Part shown: positions 9,961-22,510 of the stretch, in pieces | Position numbering within the stretch: position 1 is the stretch's first letter | Layout of the letters: each line of letters begins with the position of its first letter | Assembly: GCA_946807835.1 (NCBI GenBank) | Contig: OX327712.1 | Coordinates: 10,062,001 to 10,126,000 of the forward strand | Source of the DNA: Ailanthus altissimus | Lineage: Eukaryota; Streptophyta; Magnoliopsida; Sapindales; Simaroubaceae | Length of the DNA: 64,000 nt | Reading direction: 5' to 3' | Translations under genes and position numbers: made by a program | Notes under the pieces: model-generated | Told to the model about the DNA's origin: nothing | Seen by the model: only the letters and a program-made list of their open reading frames with translations | The model's database searches: none

Positions 9961-11169
9961 GATTGGTAGTTTGATTTCTGCTGAATTTTGTTCTCCAACT
10001 CTGATTATGTTGATCTTATTATGGTGAAGTTGGACTAGTTTATTTTGAGATTAAGGTTTGATTAGTATGCATGCATCTTTGCTGCTTCAACAACTGAGTT
10101 CACATTTCCTGCATGTTCGCCGGTAGTTGTTTAGGTTTCGATAAAATCCATTATTAGTATAATCTAAGATTTTTTTTCCTTATTGGATTTATGATCTCTT
10201 GCCACCAACATTTTACCAAACTTTATATCTTTTTCTTGTGCTAATCTTTCAAATAAAAGAGACAAAAGTAAGGAAATTAGTTAAATTAACAGCACTCTTA
10301 GGTCCAACTACATAAATATAAATATATAAATGAGATATTTCAATAGGATTATCACTAAAATTTTGTTGTTGTTATTATTATTATTATTATTATAAATAAA
10401 AATATATATCAAAATTGTATTTCTTTTTTTAAATATTTAATTAAGAGTGAATCTTCGACTCAATTAAATATTCAATTCTCTCACCTCTTTATCGTGTTTC
10501 CTATGTGCACCGACACTTTCTATTTTTCTTGTCTTTATTTTTCTCTTTCTTCTTTTTTCTCAACTCTTTATTTCTTCAAGCAAGAACATAATTTTTTACG
10601 AGCATCAAAGACTCAACAAGAAGGTGTAGTGTAATATAATTGAAAGATCAAAATTTTGATGTTATTATTATTTTCAAAGATAGAAAAGTATTAGAACAAT
10701 TAGAAGACATATCATCTAATCCTCAAACAATATCTCTTGTAAGTTATGGTTTTAATTCTCTTTTTTGTTATTATTTTGAGCTATTTTTTATTCATTCACA
10801 TATATAATTAGATTAAAAAATAGTTATTTATTTATTTTCTTGGTTGTTTCTAGTTTTGTTTTTTTTAATATTTAAACTTATTATTTTTTTTATCTGCCAT
10901 TGATTATTAATTTATGGATGCAAACTAGAAATATTGATATTGTGCTATTTCTATCTCTTTCTTTTCTGTTTTGTGCGTTAATCTTGCATCTCGTAATGAA
11001 GTAGTATAGATGATTATCGCTAAATCAAAATTTGGTAAATAAATTTCCTATCAAATGCTTGTGAAGTTTTCACTTTGATTCATTAACCAATAGAGTTAAT
11101 TATCATAAAAAAATATATTCAAATACATAATGTTGGCTATTCAAATACAAGATTTAATATACTAAATCT
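9961..11169. other. Upstream flank of FAS1 gene, no gene recognised
   Basis: About 1.2 kb of AT-rich DNA. It should hold the FAS1 promoter on the minus strand, but I see no TATA box I would defend. A (TTA)n microsatellite lies at about 10369-10393. A GTAAGT at 10738 and a pyrimidine-AG just before 11170 could be old intron borders of the FAR1-like pseudogene that follows, but this is speculative. Confidence 0.4.
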
Positions 11170-12880
11170 TATTTAGGTGGTTGAGATATTTCTAGAGAAA
11201 AACGGAGAAACAAGTATTGTCAAAGATATTGAAGAGCAATTAAAAGCACCTCATGCGGGCATATTTTTTGAAACAATAGAAATTATGGTCGGCAATAGGG
11301 ATCTTAGATTTGGACTCAATCTTTATCTTAGACTAGATGTGATTCAAATGAGATAACTAGTAGATAATTTGTGTGTGCACATCAAATAAAATATTTATCA
11401 AAGAACAAGAGAAATGAGACTATAGAAGAAAATAATGAGACAGAGATATATGAGAAAGAAAATTTAAATAAAGGAGGTAGAAGATATTCAACTATTAAAT
11501 GTGGGTGCAAAGCTAGAATGTGGGCTCTAAATGACAAATAGTCTTAACAAATGGAGAGTTTTTGCGTCCAATGACACTCACAATCACAAAGTAGTGAGCC
11601 TGGCAAGGAGAATGAAAATGAAGTCAAATAAATATATGCCTACAGTAACTAAAAATTTGATTGAAACATTTCAAAAGAAAATTTGCAAATTGGAAAAATG
11701 TGTTAAATTCTTGGTGGGCCACAAATTGGATTTAACAATAGGGATTGTTATAATAATTTGATAAATATTCGAAATAGGAAGCTACACGGAGGGGATGCTC
11801 ATTAGTTCTTACGTACTTTAGAATTTCTTTTTGAAAATCCTATGTTTTTTTTATGCAATTCAATATGATGAGAATGGAAGGGGAGTTAATTTCTTTTAGA
11901 TTGACTCTCAACCACGTTGGCTTACTATTATTTTCCCTATGTAGTCACATTTGACACTACTTATAGAACAAATAAGTATGATATGCCTTTTGCACCAGTC
12001 ACATGAGTGAATCATCATTTATAATTAATACAATTTAGATTTACAATTTTTACAAGATGAGATAGCAGTAACCTTTGTATTGTTGTTTAGGACATAGCTT
12101 GAAGCTATAGAAAAACATCATCTTAGTTATTTCATTATTGACCAAGACCTAAAAATGAAAGGAGCAATCGTGAAAGTTTTTCCAAACACTTATCATTGCT
12201 TATGCCTTTGGCATATTAAGAGCATTACATGTAATATAGGAAGTCATAATTCAAAGGTAAAGAGGAAAAAAAAAGTATTATGTCCACTTACAAGATTGCA
12301 TCATATGTAATATAGGTGACTTTTTATAATTGTGCTATTTTCTTTGCTAAAATGAATACTATTGGGCATTAATTCTCATTTTTTATAGCGCATTGTTACA
12401 AAAATAAATAAATAAATAAATCTTAGAGAATTTATCATCAAATATGAGCTAGCTTTGAAGAAGATCATAGAAAAAGAGAGTAATGAAGATTTTGAATCTA
12501 AACACAAGTTTTGCATTGTCAAAGATAGAGAATTGCTTCTAAAACATGTAGCCAAGTTATATACTATAAATGTTTTCAATAAATTTAACTATGAATGGAG
12601 TTAAGTTAGTCGATGTAAAGTTGAAGAAAAAGGATTTAACAATGAATATGACAAGTACCTTGTACGGACAAAGTTTGGTGAGCCTAAAAAGTTACTAGTA
12701 AAGTTAAATTTACAAAATTATAAGGGTATATTTGAATGCTAAAATTTTGAGTTTGTTGGAATATTATATAGATACTTTTTTGAAAATATTTGTTTGTTTA
12801 GATATTGATTTAACAGAACATTTATCTACTTTATGTACTATATGAACATATCTTGTAAGGAAGGTTTCTTCTCTTGTTAA
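11170..12880 (+). pseudogene. FAR1/FRS-like (MULE-derived) protein gene, decayed
   Basis: Plus-strand reading in several frames gives the order of FAR1-related sequence proteins. An N-terminal FAR1 DNA-binding region includes KCGCKARMWAL (about 11500) and HNHKVVSLARRMKMKSNKYMP (about 11577-11640). A link follows with FNNRDCYNN (about 11740) and GGDAH plus FLFENPMFF (about 11790-11850). The MULE transposase-like core has VTFDTTYRTNKYDMPFAP (about 11945-12000), DQDLKMKGAIVKVFPNT (about 12140-12190) and CLWHI. A C-terminal region (12420-12860) has the zinc-finger-like NFEFVGIL segment. In plants such proteins act as light-signalling transcription factors or as MULE transposases. Here every block is broken by stops and shifts, and the SWIM cysteines are not intact. 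Confidence 0.75.
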
Positions 12881-13740
12881 GATGGTGGCTACGATAAAAA
12901 TCTAGGAAGATTTATAAGCCTTGATGACTGACCTTGGTTATTGCTCCATGAAAAGTTAGGATGATTCCTCTACTTTGGATTGTAGAACTTTGAATTGGGG
13001 TTATCTTGATGCCTATTAAAAATTTTCATATAATAAGTTGTTTGTGAGCATTGGCTATTCACATAGTTGTCTCCACAAAAATCATAAGTAATAGTTTAGC
13101 TCTTCATCCTATTTACTCCAAAATATCAATTTTCATTGACAAGAATTTAACTTAAGTAGCTAACAAAATAAGTACCTCTACATTATGAATATCAATGACC
13201 TTCTTTAGAACCACTTTCTCATATGGCCATTGATAACTATTGGAAGCCATCTTTTCTGAAAGTTCATAAGCTTCATATGTAGATTTTCTTAGCAATGCAC
13301 CTCTTTCAATAGTATCAATAATAGTTTTCAAGTGACCCATCAACCCATTATAAAATGTTTACGCAAGCAGTCACTTTGGAGCTTCGTGACAAGTCTTTAA
13401 ATCTCTCCCAAGCTTTGTAAAGGGATTTTAAATAATATTGCGAAAAGAAATAATTTTATTTCTTAGCTTCACTGTCTTCGCTGGTGAGAAGAATTTTGAT
13501 CAGATTTTATGGCCAAATCATCCCATGTTGAAATATAACCAAATGGTAAAGACATCAGCTAACTCTTTACTTTATCCTTGAGTGAAATAGAAAATAGTCG
13601 AAGTCAAATTGCATTATCTAAATCTCTATTGTATTTGAATGTATCATAAATCCCTAAAATATTTACAATATGCTCATTCGAATGATCAAACAGCCCATTA
13701 AATTGCACAGAATCTTTTAGTATTTGGATTGCTTTCGGCT
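12881..13740 (-). pseudogene. Athila/Tat-like Ty3/gypsy gag remnant
   Basis: Minus-strand reading from about 13740 downward matches plant Athila-type gag: a LRLFSISLKDKVKSWL-like segment (about 13600), STWDDLA (about 13530), LYKAWERFKDL-like (about 13410), a clean open stretch 13343-13152 with EAYELSEKMASNSYQWPYE, then a zinc-knuckle-like segment (YDFCGDNYVNSQC) near 13060 and NHPNFSWSNNQGQ near 12960. Frameshifts break it. It lies downstream of a degenerate PBS (14053-14070) and LTR (14080-15418) in the same orientation, so the three belong to one truncated element. No pol remains; the element stops against the FAR1-like pseudogene near 12880. Confidence 0.75.
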
Positions 13741-14052
13741 TGATTTTAAAGTTGTTGGAAATAATGAAAGATCTCTGACTAAAATAAATGCCATCAACAA
13801 ATGGGATTGCATAGTCTCACAATGCTCTTTAATCTTTAACTTGCCATTATTTTCTATTGATGTTGAACTTGATTTTTTTTCTTACCAAATTCTTTCTAAT
13901 ATTCGCTTATTTTTGGATGAAAAGAAACAAGTTCAAAACTTCTCGAACATTACATAAATAACTTAAAAGTAATTGTAAAACAAAAGAAAAAAAAAGGTTT
14001 GAATTAAGAATATGATAGATTGGTATTACTATTAATAAAAATAATAAATAAT

Positions 14053-14070
14053 TCTCTGGCAACAACACCA
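14053..14070 (-). other. Degenerate gypsy primer-binding site
   Basis: Minus-strand TGGTGTTGTTGCCAGAGA resembles the TGGCGCCGTTGCC-type PBS of Athila/Tat elements, with C-to-T style changes at former CG sites. It sits 9 bp from the LTR and about 0.3 kb before gag in the same orientation. Confidence 0.6.
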
Positions 14071-14079
14071 AAAACTTAT

Positions 14080-15418
14080 TGTATGATTTAGAAACGCAAG
14101 TGAGCGTAATTACAAATAAGTAATATAGTGATGAATAGAGTATTGTTTTCATAAAAATATATTATTAAATTTATTAAGTACTAAAATTGTCTTTGATTTT
14201 TATTCAAACAATTAATAACTCAAGAGAATAAAATCTAACTAAATAATCAAAGAAAATAATTGTAGAAATAAAACAAGATAGAAATTATCAATTCACTAAT
14301 ATAAACAGAGCCTAGGGTTACAATTATCCCTCAATATTTCACTTGAATCTAATTATTCTCCTTAATTTAATTCATCAATAAAAATTATTAACCAAGAAAC
14401 CTAATATTTTCACAAGCCTCTTCTGATGGTCAAGTTAAATATCTTACTTAATCAATTATTTATATTTCTATGATAAATAGATTAAAGTGAGATTCATTAA
14501 GTACGGGTTTTCTAAATGGTTATATATACCATGTAAGTATATTCCTATTTCACATGAAACTCAAAAATTTTATGCAATGATTATATATTAATCTATTCAA
14601 AGCCAAACAAAAGAAAAATCTATTTTTTCAAGTTCATTAAGATTTTTCTAATCAATCTAATTAGTGATCAATTAATTAGAAGCATTAAACAAAAAATAAA
14701 ATGAATAATTCATCATTGATTTCATAAAGTGAGAGAAAATAAATAATTCAAGTTGCATATTGAGTTCAAATTGTAATTCTAGAATAGTAAATAAATTCAA
14801 AATAAAATGAAGAGTTTTAGAGCATATTAAGATTAGCATCATAACAATCATAAAAACCAAAAAGATGAAGAGTGAAGAAATAAAACTATATTGCTTGACC
14901 TTTAATCTTCTTACCTTATTGATTCTCCAAAAGTTACTCTAAACTCTTGAAATTATTTTCTCTAATACTCTCTTTCTTTTTCTCTCTTCTTCTCAAATTA
15001 TAGGCATTCATCTTCAAATTATGGCAAACATTTGACTCTAAGTCAACGTTGTAGTGCTGGCTCGATATCACTCACCATTGTGGCCATGGCTTAGACTTCC
15101 TACTCCACTTGGCATTACATCATTAAATCCTTTCACTATGACCTTGAGTTTTTGACTCCATGCTTGTTTTCTGGCCATTCCAATGCTGCGACCTTGACTT
15201 TTAAGTTTACGACATTCAACTTTTGATTCTACATTTATAATTTTGCCTCTTTTTTCTTTTAGTTTTCATCTCAATTAGCTTTTTTTACTTCAAACTTTTA
15301 AAATAACAATAAAATACATACAAAGCCTAATTATATCACTTAAAATGAACAAATACAAGTCTAAGAAAGTGAAAATAATAAGTTTAGAATATGCCTATAA
15401 TGATTTTATACCAGATCA
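14080..15418 (-). mobile_element. 5' LTR of Athila/Tat-like gypsy element
   Basis: On the minus strand it starts TGATCTGG (15418) and ends near 14080 beside the PBS; the inner border is uncertain by a few bases. It shares layout with the solo LTRs SL1-SL6: a TGAT start, a GC-rich patch (15040-15180) and a signature box before GCACTTGC, here AAACGCAAGTG on the plus strand. This PBS-linked copy is why I call the solo copies gypsy-type LTRs. Confidence 0.6.
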
Positions 15419-16084
15419 TTTTATTCTACTAAGATGGAAAACAAATTCAGAATTATAGATTCAGAAGGTTTGGTGAAAAATGATGATAAAGATGTATTGG
15501 ATGTTAGAGATGGTGCTTACACGTCATTTTATTTTTTGTATGAATATTTATTTGATATATATACAATATACATTTCTAAAAATTAGAACCTTGTCTGAAC
15601 TGGGACAAAGGCCCGAGAATATTTATTGTGATAACATAGTTACAAGGAGTTATAAATAGTGCTAAGAAATGTCATTATACAACATGTTCTAAAAAATATC
15701 GTTCCTGATCAATGTTTACCGACACAGATTGATTGGTAAACGTTTCAAATCAATATATGTCTAGCTCTACATTTTTCAGACAGTTAGTCTTAGTAGATCG
15801 GGAGCTTAGTAGAAGCTCGTATAAGTATGTAGGTATTCAGTAAGGATTGGATATTAAACAGATTCAAAAGGACCTTCAATAGACTTCCTAAAAAATCATT
15901 AATGAAAGGTATTCTCAAGTTGAGTAGTATTTATGGCCCTTTAACCTAAGTGCCAAGGTAGGCTTCTGAGTGATCCATTATGCTTTAATTCTACACATGT
16001 CAGAAACCTTTTTGAAAGTGTGCTAATTTTTTAGGGTGCACGCATATGGTGTGTGTTTATTACAATAAAATTTACTCATCTCAT

Positions 16085-17471
16085 TGATGTGTGCTTTAAT
16101 AGCCTAACGTAAGCGCATGCTATCATATAAAGTAATATAGAATTTTAAGTCCAAATATCAATCTCACAAGGACTACGCGATCTAATTCTATAAATCAAGT
16201 ATTAACATTATACCTATTTAACTTTTATTCAGAAAATCAAAAATTAAAATTTAATTAACTAATCTAACTCTATCAACTAAACAAAACAAAAACAAATGGT
16301 AGAATTCACAAATAAAGATAATCTAAGATTTTAACTCGTCCCCTAGTATTCAATGGATTTATTAACCTTTTAGTTAATCCCTTACTGTCAATTGATTAGC
16401 TTAGACACTAATCTCATCACAAGCCTCTGTCGATGGTCGAGTGATTATATTACACATTCTAACAATCACTTATATATCCATGATAATCAAATTAAAATGT
16501 CATTCATTAAGATCAAGTCTAAATTATACCATACATGCTACCTAGGTATATGTCTATCGTAAATGAAACTCATAATTATTACCTTATGATCATGCATTAA
16601 ACTATTCTAGGCTAAACACATGAATCCATCTGTCGAGTTCATCATGATTCCTCAATAATTCATAATATTGATCGGGTATAATGAAAGCATTAAATACAAG
16701 ATAGAATGAATTAATTGGATGAATCAAGTTCATAAACTAAAAATTAACACAATCTAAATCTATACTAGGTTTACATAGTCTAACTCTAGATGAACAATTT
16801 AACTCATAACAAAACCAAAAGTATCTAACTAATTCATAAAGATCAACAAGAACAAGAATATAATGATAAAGAAAGAGAAGAAAAACTAATCAAAGTGATT
16901 CATTGATGTGCTTCTTGTTCAGTCTTGACTTGAAGATTGAATCTTGAATATTAATCTTAGTTCTTTAATTTTTTATTTTGATCTTTGATTTTGCGTTGTG
17001 AATTCTTTCTCTAAGTTTTTGTCTCTTTTCTTTTTTCTTCTCCTCTCTTAATTTGGGTTTTTGGTCTTCTATTTATAAGTTTATGCCATTAAATTAGGGT
17101 TAAACATCAAATACAAGTCAGGTTAGGATTACTATTCATGAGTTACTGTAGTAAAATACTGTTTATGAATTACTGTTCATCGCTACTGTTTGCGCGCCGT
17201 AGCGCTGAGATACTATTTTGGCCGCTACGACGCTCGTTTATGGGCACTGGGCATTGTAGCGGATCGCTACTGTAACAATTCACTATAGTATGTATTGTAG
17301 CAATTTGATGTTTTTGCCTTAATTTCATTTGAATTTTGACCCTATTTACTCCATTGAGTCCAAACCTACAAAAATAATAATAAAATATATAAAAAGCCAA
17401 ATAATCTTAATTTCTATGAACAAATATTAAGTTTAGAAGATAAAAATATTAGACTTAATTAACCCTGATTA
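16085..17471 (-). mobile_element. Gypsy-type solo LTR SL2
   Basis: The insert is flanked by an exact TSD ctcat (16080-16084, 17472-17476). The plus-strand start is TGATGTGTGC; the right end is GATTA, where CA seems mutated to TA. Near the left border are family features in reverse: CGCATG, a run like ATAAAGTAATAT, and a CTCACAAGGA box. Without it, the host LTR joins smoothly (compare 22430-22480 in reverse). Length is 1387 bp. It contains a GC-rich patch at 17165-17290. Confidence 0.7.
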
Positions 17472-19767
17472 CTCATACATAAATTAATGTAGCGAAACTA
17501 GAAACCTAATTTTCTAGTACAACAAACACATTTAAATTTTAAGTTTTATTACTATAATAAAAATAAAGATTGAAAATCACCAGTCAAGTCTTTGAAAATT
17601 ACCGAACCAGAGTCCACCACGAAGCGCACTTACTGGTAATTTTAGAATCCTACTAGGGTAAGCTTAGATTGCTGAAATAACAGCTCTAATTTTCAACAAT
17701 GTTTAACTCTTAAACACTAATGGTGATTAACTGTTAACCATTGCTTAAACTCTTAAGCTTAGGATTATTAGTTAAACTCTTTAACTAATTATATTTGTTT
17801 CTATGCAATTAATTTTTTATTTTTTTTGCACTTGTTCAACTCTTGAACAATTAAAAAAAGTTTTTCTATTGATTTAATGGTGGATAGCCCAATGGAGAAG
17901 ATGATAAATAGTACTTCAACTTTTGAAGTTTAAAAACAAAACAAATTTTGCTATCATTTCTTTTCTCCTTTTCGTCCACCACTTTTGCAACAAATAAACA
18001 ATTTTATTTTTTTGTCTTGTTCAAAATGAAGTGGTCGGCCTTTGAAGAAGATAATGAATAGGAGATCATTTTCCAACACTTGAAAAAAATACTCTTAATG
18101 CTCTCTCATTGCCGAACAATTTATCTCACAAAAGCCAATTGATTTACTTCAATTTCCCTCCATTTAATATTGCCAACATATGCCCCCACCATGCATGGCC
18201 AACATTTTCCAATCATTTACATGTTTTCAATTTCTTTAAGCAATTAAAAGACATGTGCTTGAATTTAGTTTTATAGTATTTAGACCTTTTTAATACAAAA
18301 TAATTTTGTATTGTTAACAAATGGGAATGGCCGAATGAATGAATTGAAAAAATTGAAATTTTTTTATATTTAATCAATGCCATCTCTTTGTCAATTATAG
18401 CCGGCTCACCACTTGGTAATTAGTCTCCAATTATTTGTTTTTGAAAATAATATATAAGCCATTCACTTGCTTTTGCATTTGTTTATTCTGAATAAACATA
18501 TGCATTTTTAACATATCATATAATTATTTGAGTTTAAAAATAATATTAATAACAATTAACAATTCATTTATTTATTCAAAATATTTTTAAATAAATAAAT
18601 GACTTTTCTTGTTTCACAAGCAAGGTTATGTTGGTAATTTTTAAGTCAAACAATGAATGGTCTATAATGTACCACGTGTCATCATCTCATTCGTCAACAA
18701 CTATTGTTAATCAATTAATGTACTTAACTCTTAAGTCTTGACATGTGGACATTTTAGGAGAACTTGAAACAAATATCTCAATTTGCTGGAATTTACTGGA
18801 TTATACTATTCAATCTGGTACGTTGCTTTAGTACACAATGAGTACACTTTATATTGTAAGACTCCCTAGGTCCATGCCCGATTTGTCAAATGAAAATATT
18901 CTATGAGTCCATGGACGATGCCCTATACACTGATATTACAAATTAGCGTGTTAAACCATACAAGTTAAGGTCATAACATATTCGCATAATCCTTCGGTCA
19001 TTTATATCCTGGAAGAGCGAAGACATAGATTACCACCGTCGAATCTCTATGTGCTCATCCGTAAACTTATCTCCATATTAGTATTTTGATAAACAATATG
19101 CACAAATATTTTTACGATATTATTTAACCTATGAAAAACTCTTTTTTCGGGTTTATACTTGTGCTACAAGACTTTCTAAAATACAATTTTAGAGCATCAA
19201 GATATACAACTCACCCATGTGAGCTGAAAATTCCCATATCTACCCACACTAGACTTCATGAGCATCGGACCATACCCAGCGACACGTAGCGATTAGACCA
19301 TAAAAGGTCTCTGACATACGTGAAACCAAAGTATGGTGGATCACTCATAAGCCCACCGTAGCACTCAGGTCAAAGGACTACGAATGCTACTCAACTTGAG
19401 AAGATCTACTATTGACGACTTCATGGGATGTCTATTGGAGGTCATCGTGAGTCTATTCAGTACTTAATCCTCACTGAATACCCGTATGCATATATGAGCT
19501 TCTAGTAAGCTCAACTAAGAATAACTATTTGTACCATACAGATATAGCATACAATGATTTATATATAAAAGGATTCACCAATAGACCTACATCGGTGAAA
19601 ATAGATCAAGAACATAGTGTTTGAGAACATACTTGCGTAATGACATTTCCTAGCATCTATTGTAACTATTTACAATTATGTCGTTACTAGTATACTCTCA
19701 ATTCTTTGTCCTACTATAGATAAGGCTCTAACTTCTTAGATATAACTAACTCTTATAACCTGCTAAC

Positions 19768-21080
19768 TGTTCATAAAATTATATACATGCAAATTATAAC
19801 CACAAGTGCACAGGTCGTAAGCAATTAATAAAGTGATGAGTGAGTATCGTTCCCATGAGGATTGGTATCCTAAATTAATGCTAATTATCATGATGTTGAC
19901 AACCTAACTTTATCTAAGCTAATTTAAAATATAAGTTGAATTATGAAATTAAAATGCTTCAAACTAAATAAATTGATATATTAAGGATATGAGAGTTCTA
20001 TGACAATGAAGTTCTACTGACTTGATTTTCCTATATTGTTTCTATTCTCTTTATCAATTGTGATTAAAAACTTTTAATGCTTTCATTAATCAAAGGCTTA
20101 AGCATAATCTCATTCCTTCTCCCGAGTGCCGAATAAGACTCTGTGCATATACAAACAAGCTGATAATCCTATCTGACTTGTTATACATACACGCATTAAG
20201 CTACTCTTATGTGACTACCCTAAGTTCATTAGTCTTCAAACTCAACAAACTCAAAACTATGCCTTTTACAACTAATATATGGATTAAACTTTTCCAAGCA
20301 CATAATCCAAATGTTTAATTCATTAAATTCATTTCCCAATGCAATTAGAAGCATTAAGCATATAAAAGGCATAAATGAATAAACATCAAATAGTTATTAA
20401 TCACAAAATAACATCAATACATAGAGTTCAACAGAGCGTTATCAAGCCCTAGAACATATAATCTAGCAATCCATTATGAAATATTCAATTACATTCATCC
20501 AAACATTCATAAAAGTGCTCATGGTCAAATAAACACAAAACACAATTATAAACTAAAAACAAATGTAAATGAAGTAAAGAAAAAAGAACGAACTAGTTTG
20601 AGAAGCCTTTGGAGTCTTCAATCTTCAATAATCTTCCTTAATCCAAACTTTAATAGTGTTTCTCTACTAAAAACCAGAGTTTCTCTCTCTATTTTTTGCT
20701 CTTCTTTTATATTTTGAGAAGTGGCTAAAGGGTAGTATTTATAAGTTTGAAATTAGGATAAAAAAAAGGGGTACTAAAATAGGTAATGACACTTGGGCGC
20801 CGAGCATTCTGCCAATAGGAGCCCGTTTTGGCTCATGGGCGCCAAAATTCAACGCTTGGGCACGGCACTGTAGCATGACACTATTTATCGACATTGTTCA
20901 TTGCACTATAGTATTTTGCATTTTTTGCTTGTTTTCTTTGAATATTTACTCCAAATAGCTCTATTAGCTTGAAACCTACAAAATGAAATTAATACACATA
21001 AATAGTCATAAATTCACATTCAAAATGACCAATTATCAAATTAAGAGGAGTATAATATCATATATAAAATACTTTTATCA
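19768..21080 (-). mobile_element. Gypsy-type solo LTR SL3
   Basis: Plus-strand ends are TGTTCATAAA and TTTTATCA; flanks are ctaac (19763-19767) / gtaac (21081-21085), a 5-bp TSD with one change. The uninterrupted host sequence is seen at 5127-5190. The family signature reads in reverse at about 19800-19870 (ACAAGTGCACAGG, then GTATCGTTCCCATGAGGA). Length is 1313 bp, with no coding content. A GC-rich patch lies at 20790-20900. Confidence 0.75.
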
Positions 21081-22497
21081 GTAACTCTTAGCAGTGCTAA
21101 CTCTTAGGATTTATAACTCTCAGTGTTGCTAACTTTTAGCACTGATATAAACTCCTTCAGATCATATAATATATGTAGAGTTACAAGCACGATACCATAT
21201 ATTCTAGTATTAATGATTTAATATAAAAAATTTATTGCATAAATATTAACAATTAATATTCATACAATATTAGAATGATACGTAAGCACTAGCTCCAACA
21301 CTTTTATGGTCTAACCTCTGGGTGACATTAGGTATGGTTCGTGCTTATAGAGTATGTTATGTGTAGATATAAGATCTATCAGCTTATATAGGTAAGTTGT
21401 ATATTCTAATATTCCGAGATTGTATTTTAGAAAGTCTTATGGCCACAAGCATTAACCCCAAAAAAGAATTTTCACAATGTAGAATAATATCGCAAACGTT
21501 TCTGCAGATATTATTTATTGAAATATAAATCTAGGAGATAAGTTTATAGTTGAACAAATAGAGATTTGATGGTGAAGATCTACGTCTCTGCTCTTCCAGA
21601 ATATAGGTGATGGAGGTACTATACGAATATGTTTTAACCTTAACTTGTACGGTTCAATGCGTTATTTTGTTCTATCTGTAACATGTGTGTGGGGTAATGT
21701 TCACAGACTTATGAAAAGGTTCCATAAGATAAATGAGTGTTAACTTAGAGAGTCTCACAATATAAAACATGCTCGTTGAGTATTGGGATAGCAAATTGGG
21801 TTCAAGAGTTGTATCTGAAACTTTTTTGGATAAGCCAGATTTGTTTCGAGACTTCTCGGAAAGCATGCATGTCAAATACTAAAGCCACCATTTAATGAAT
21901 ATAATATAATTAATGGCTAAGGATATTATATTCCTAACATTTATTGTTGACTCTTAAAATTGGTGGACAAGTGGCTTGTCATTTGCCTTAAGAGTGAACA
22001 AGTGTCCATGAGCTTAAGTCAATGATTAATGATTCATGCATAAGGTGCAAAGAGTTGCATTTTTGAATGGATGGATTTTTAGCTTTTGAGACATTTGACC
22101 ACTTGAGAAAGAGATGAACAAAAAGTGAAACTTTGGCAACTTAAGAGTGAAAAATCAAGAAGAAGAAAAAATAGGCTTAAGTGTTAAGCTTCCAATTCAA
22201 ATAATAAAATCCTGCAAAAATTAAATAAGCTACCATTGTAGTGTCTTGAACCCACAAGTGTCAATTCCTAGAATTATTTATTTGAGCACTTCAGGGTGAG
22301 ACGTTAAGTGATTAAAATTATCGAACTACACTGACAGTCTTCAAAAGTATAATTTTTATTATTGTAATAGAATTTAATTTAAGAATGTGGTTGTTGAAAT
22401 GCTTAAAATTTTACGTTTCCACTACATGCCATGTATGACATCAATGTATATTTCATGAACCACACATACTCTCTCTCACATATATATTATTTCAAAT

Positions 22498-22510
22498 TGG
22501 TATCAAGGCA
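22498..22510 (+). other. Primer-binding site of copia element 3
   Basis: TGGTATCAAGGCA, close to the initiator-Met type TGGTATCAGAGCC, begins 3 bp (AAT) after the LTR end. Copia element 1 has the same AAT spacer before its PBS. Confidence 0.8.

Larger units (their letters stand above)
16013..21300 (-). mobile_element. Copia-family solo LTR inserted in a related LTR
   Basis: Plus-strand ends are TGAAAGTGTG and AGCTCCAACA, i.e. the LTR lies in minus orientation. It has an exact TSD ctttt (16008-16012 and 21301-21305). The body at 18740-19760 and 21086-21300 matches other LTRs of the copia 1/3 family. Two gypsy solo LTRs (16085-17471, 19768-21080) are nested inside; without them it is about 2.6 kb. 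No coding region lies inside, so it is a solo LTR. Confidence 0.75.
15502..22494 (+). mobile_element. 5' LTR of copia element 3, interrupted by nested LTRs
   Basis: The LTR starts TGTTAGAGATGG (15502), a match to the minus-strand start TGTTGGGAGTTG of copia element 1, and ends ...ATTATTTCA (22494), 3 bp before a PBS. It is interrupted after CAGAAACCTTTT (16012) and resumes at CTTTTATGGTCT (21301). The uninterrupted relative at about 29710-29730 reads CAGAAACCTTTTATGGTCT. Without the insertion the LTR is about 1.7 kb. The outer left flank is ttgga; the matching right flank was not found. Confidence 0.75.

Noticed and set aside
14084..15418. Treating this LTR as another solo LTR with TSD ttgta/tttta
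   Set aside because: A gypsy PBS and gag follow in the same orientation, so the inner border is an LTR-PBS junction and the apparent TSD is chance.
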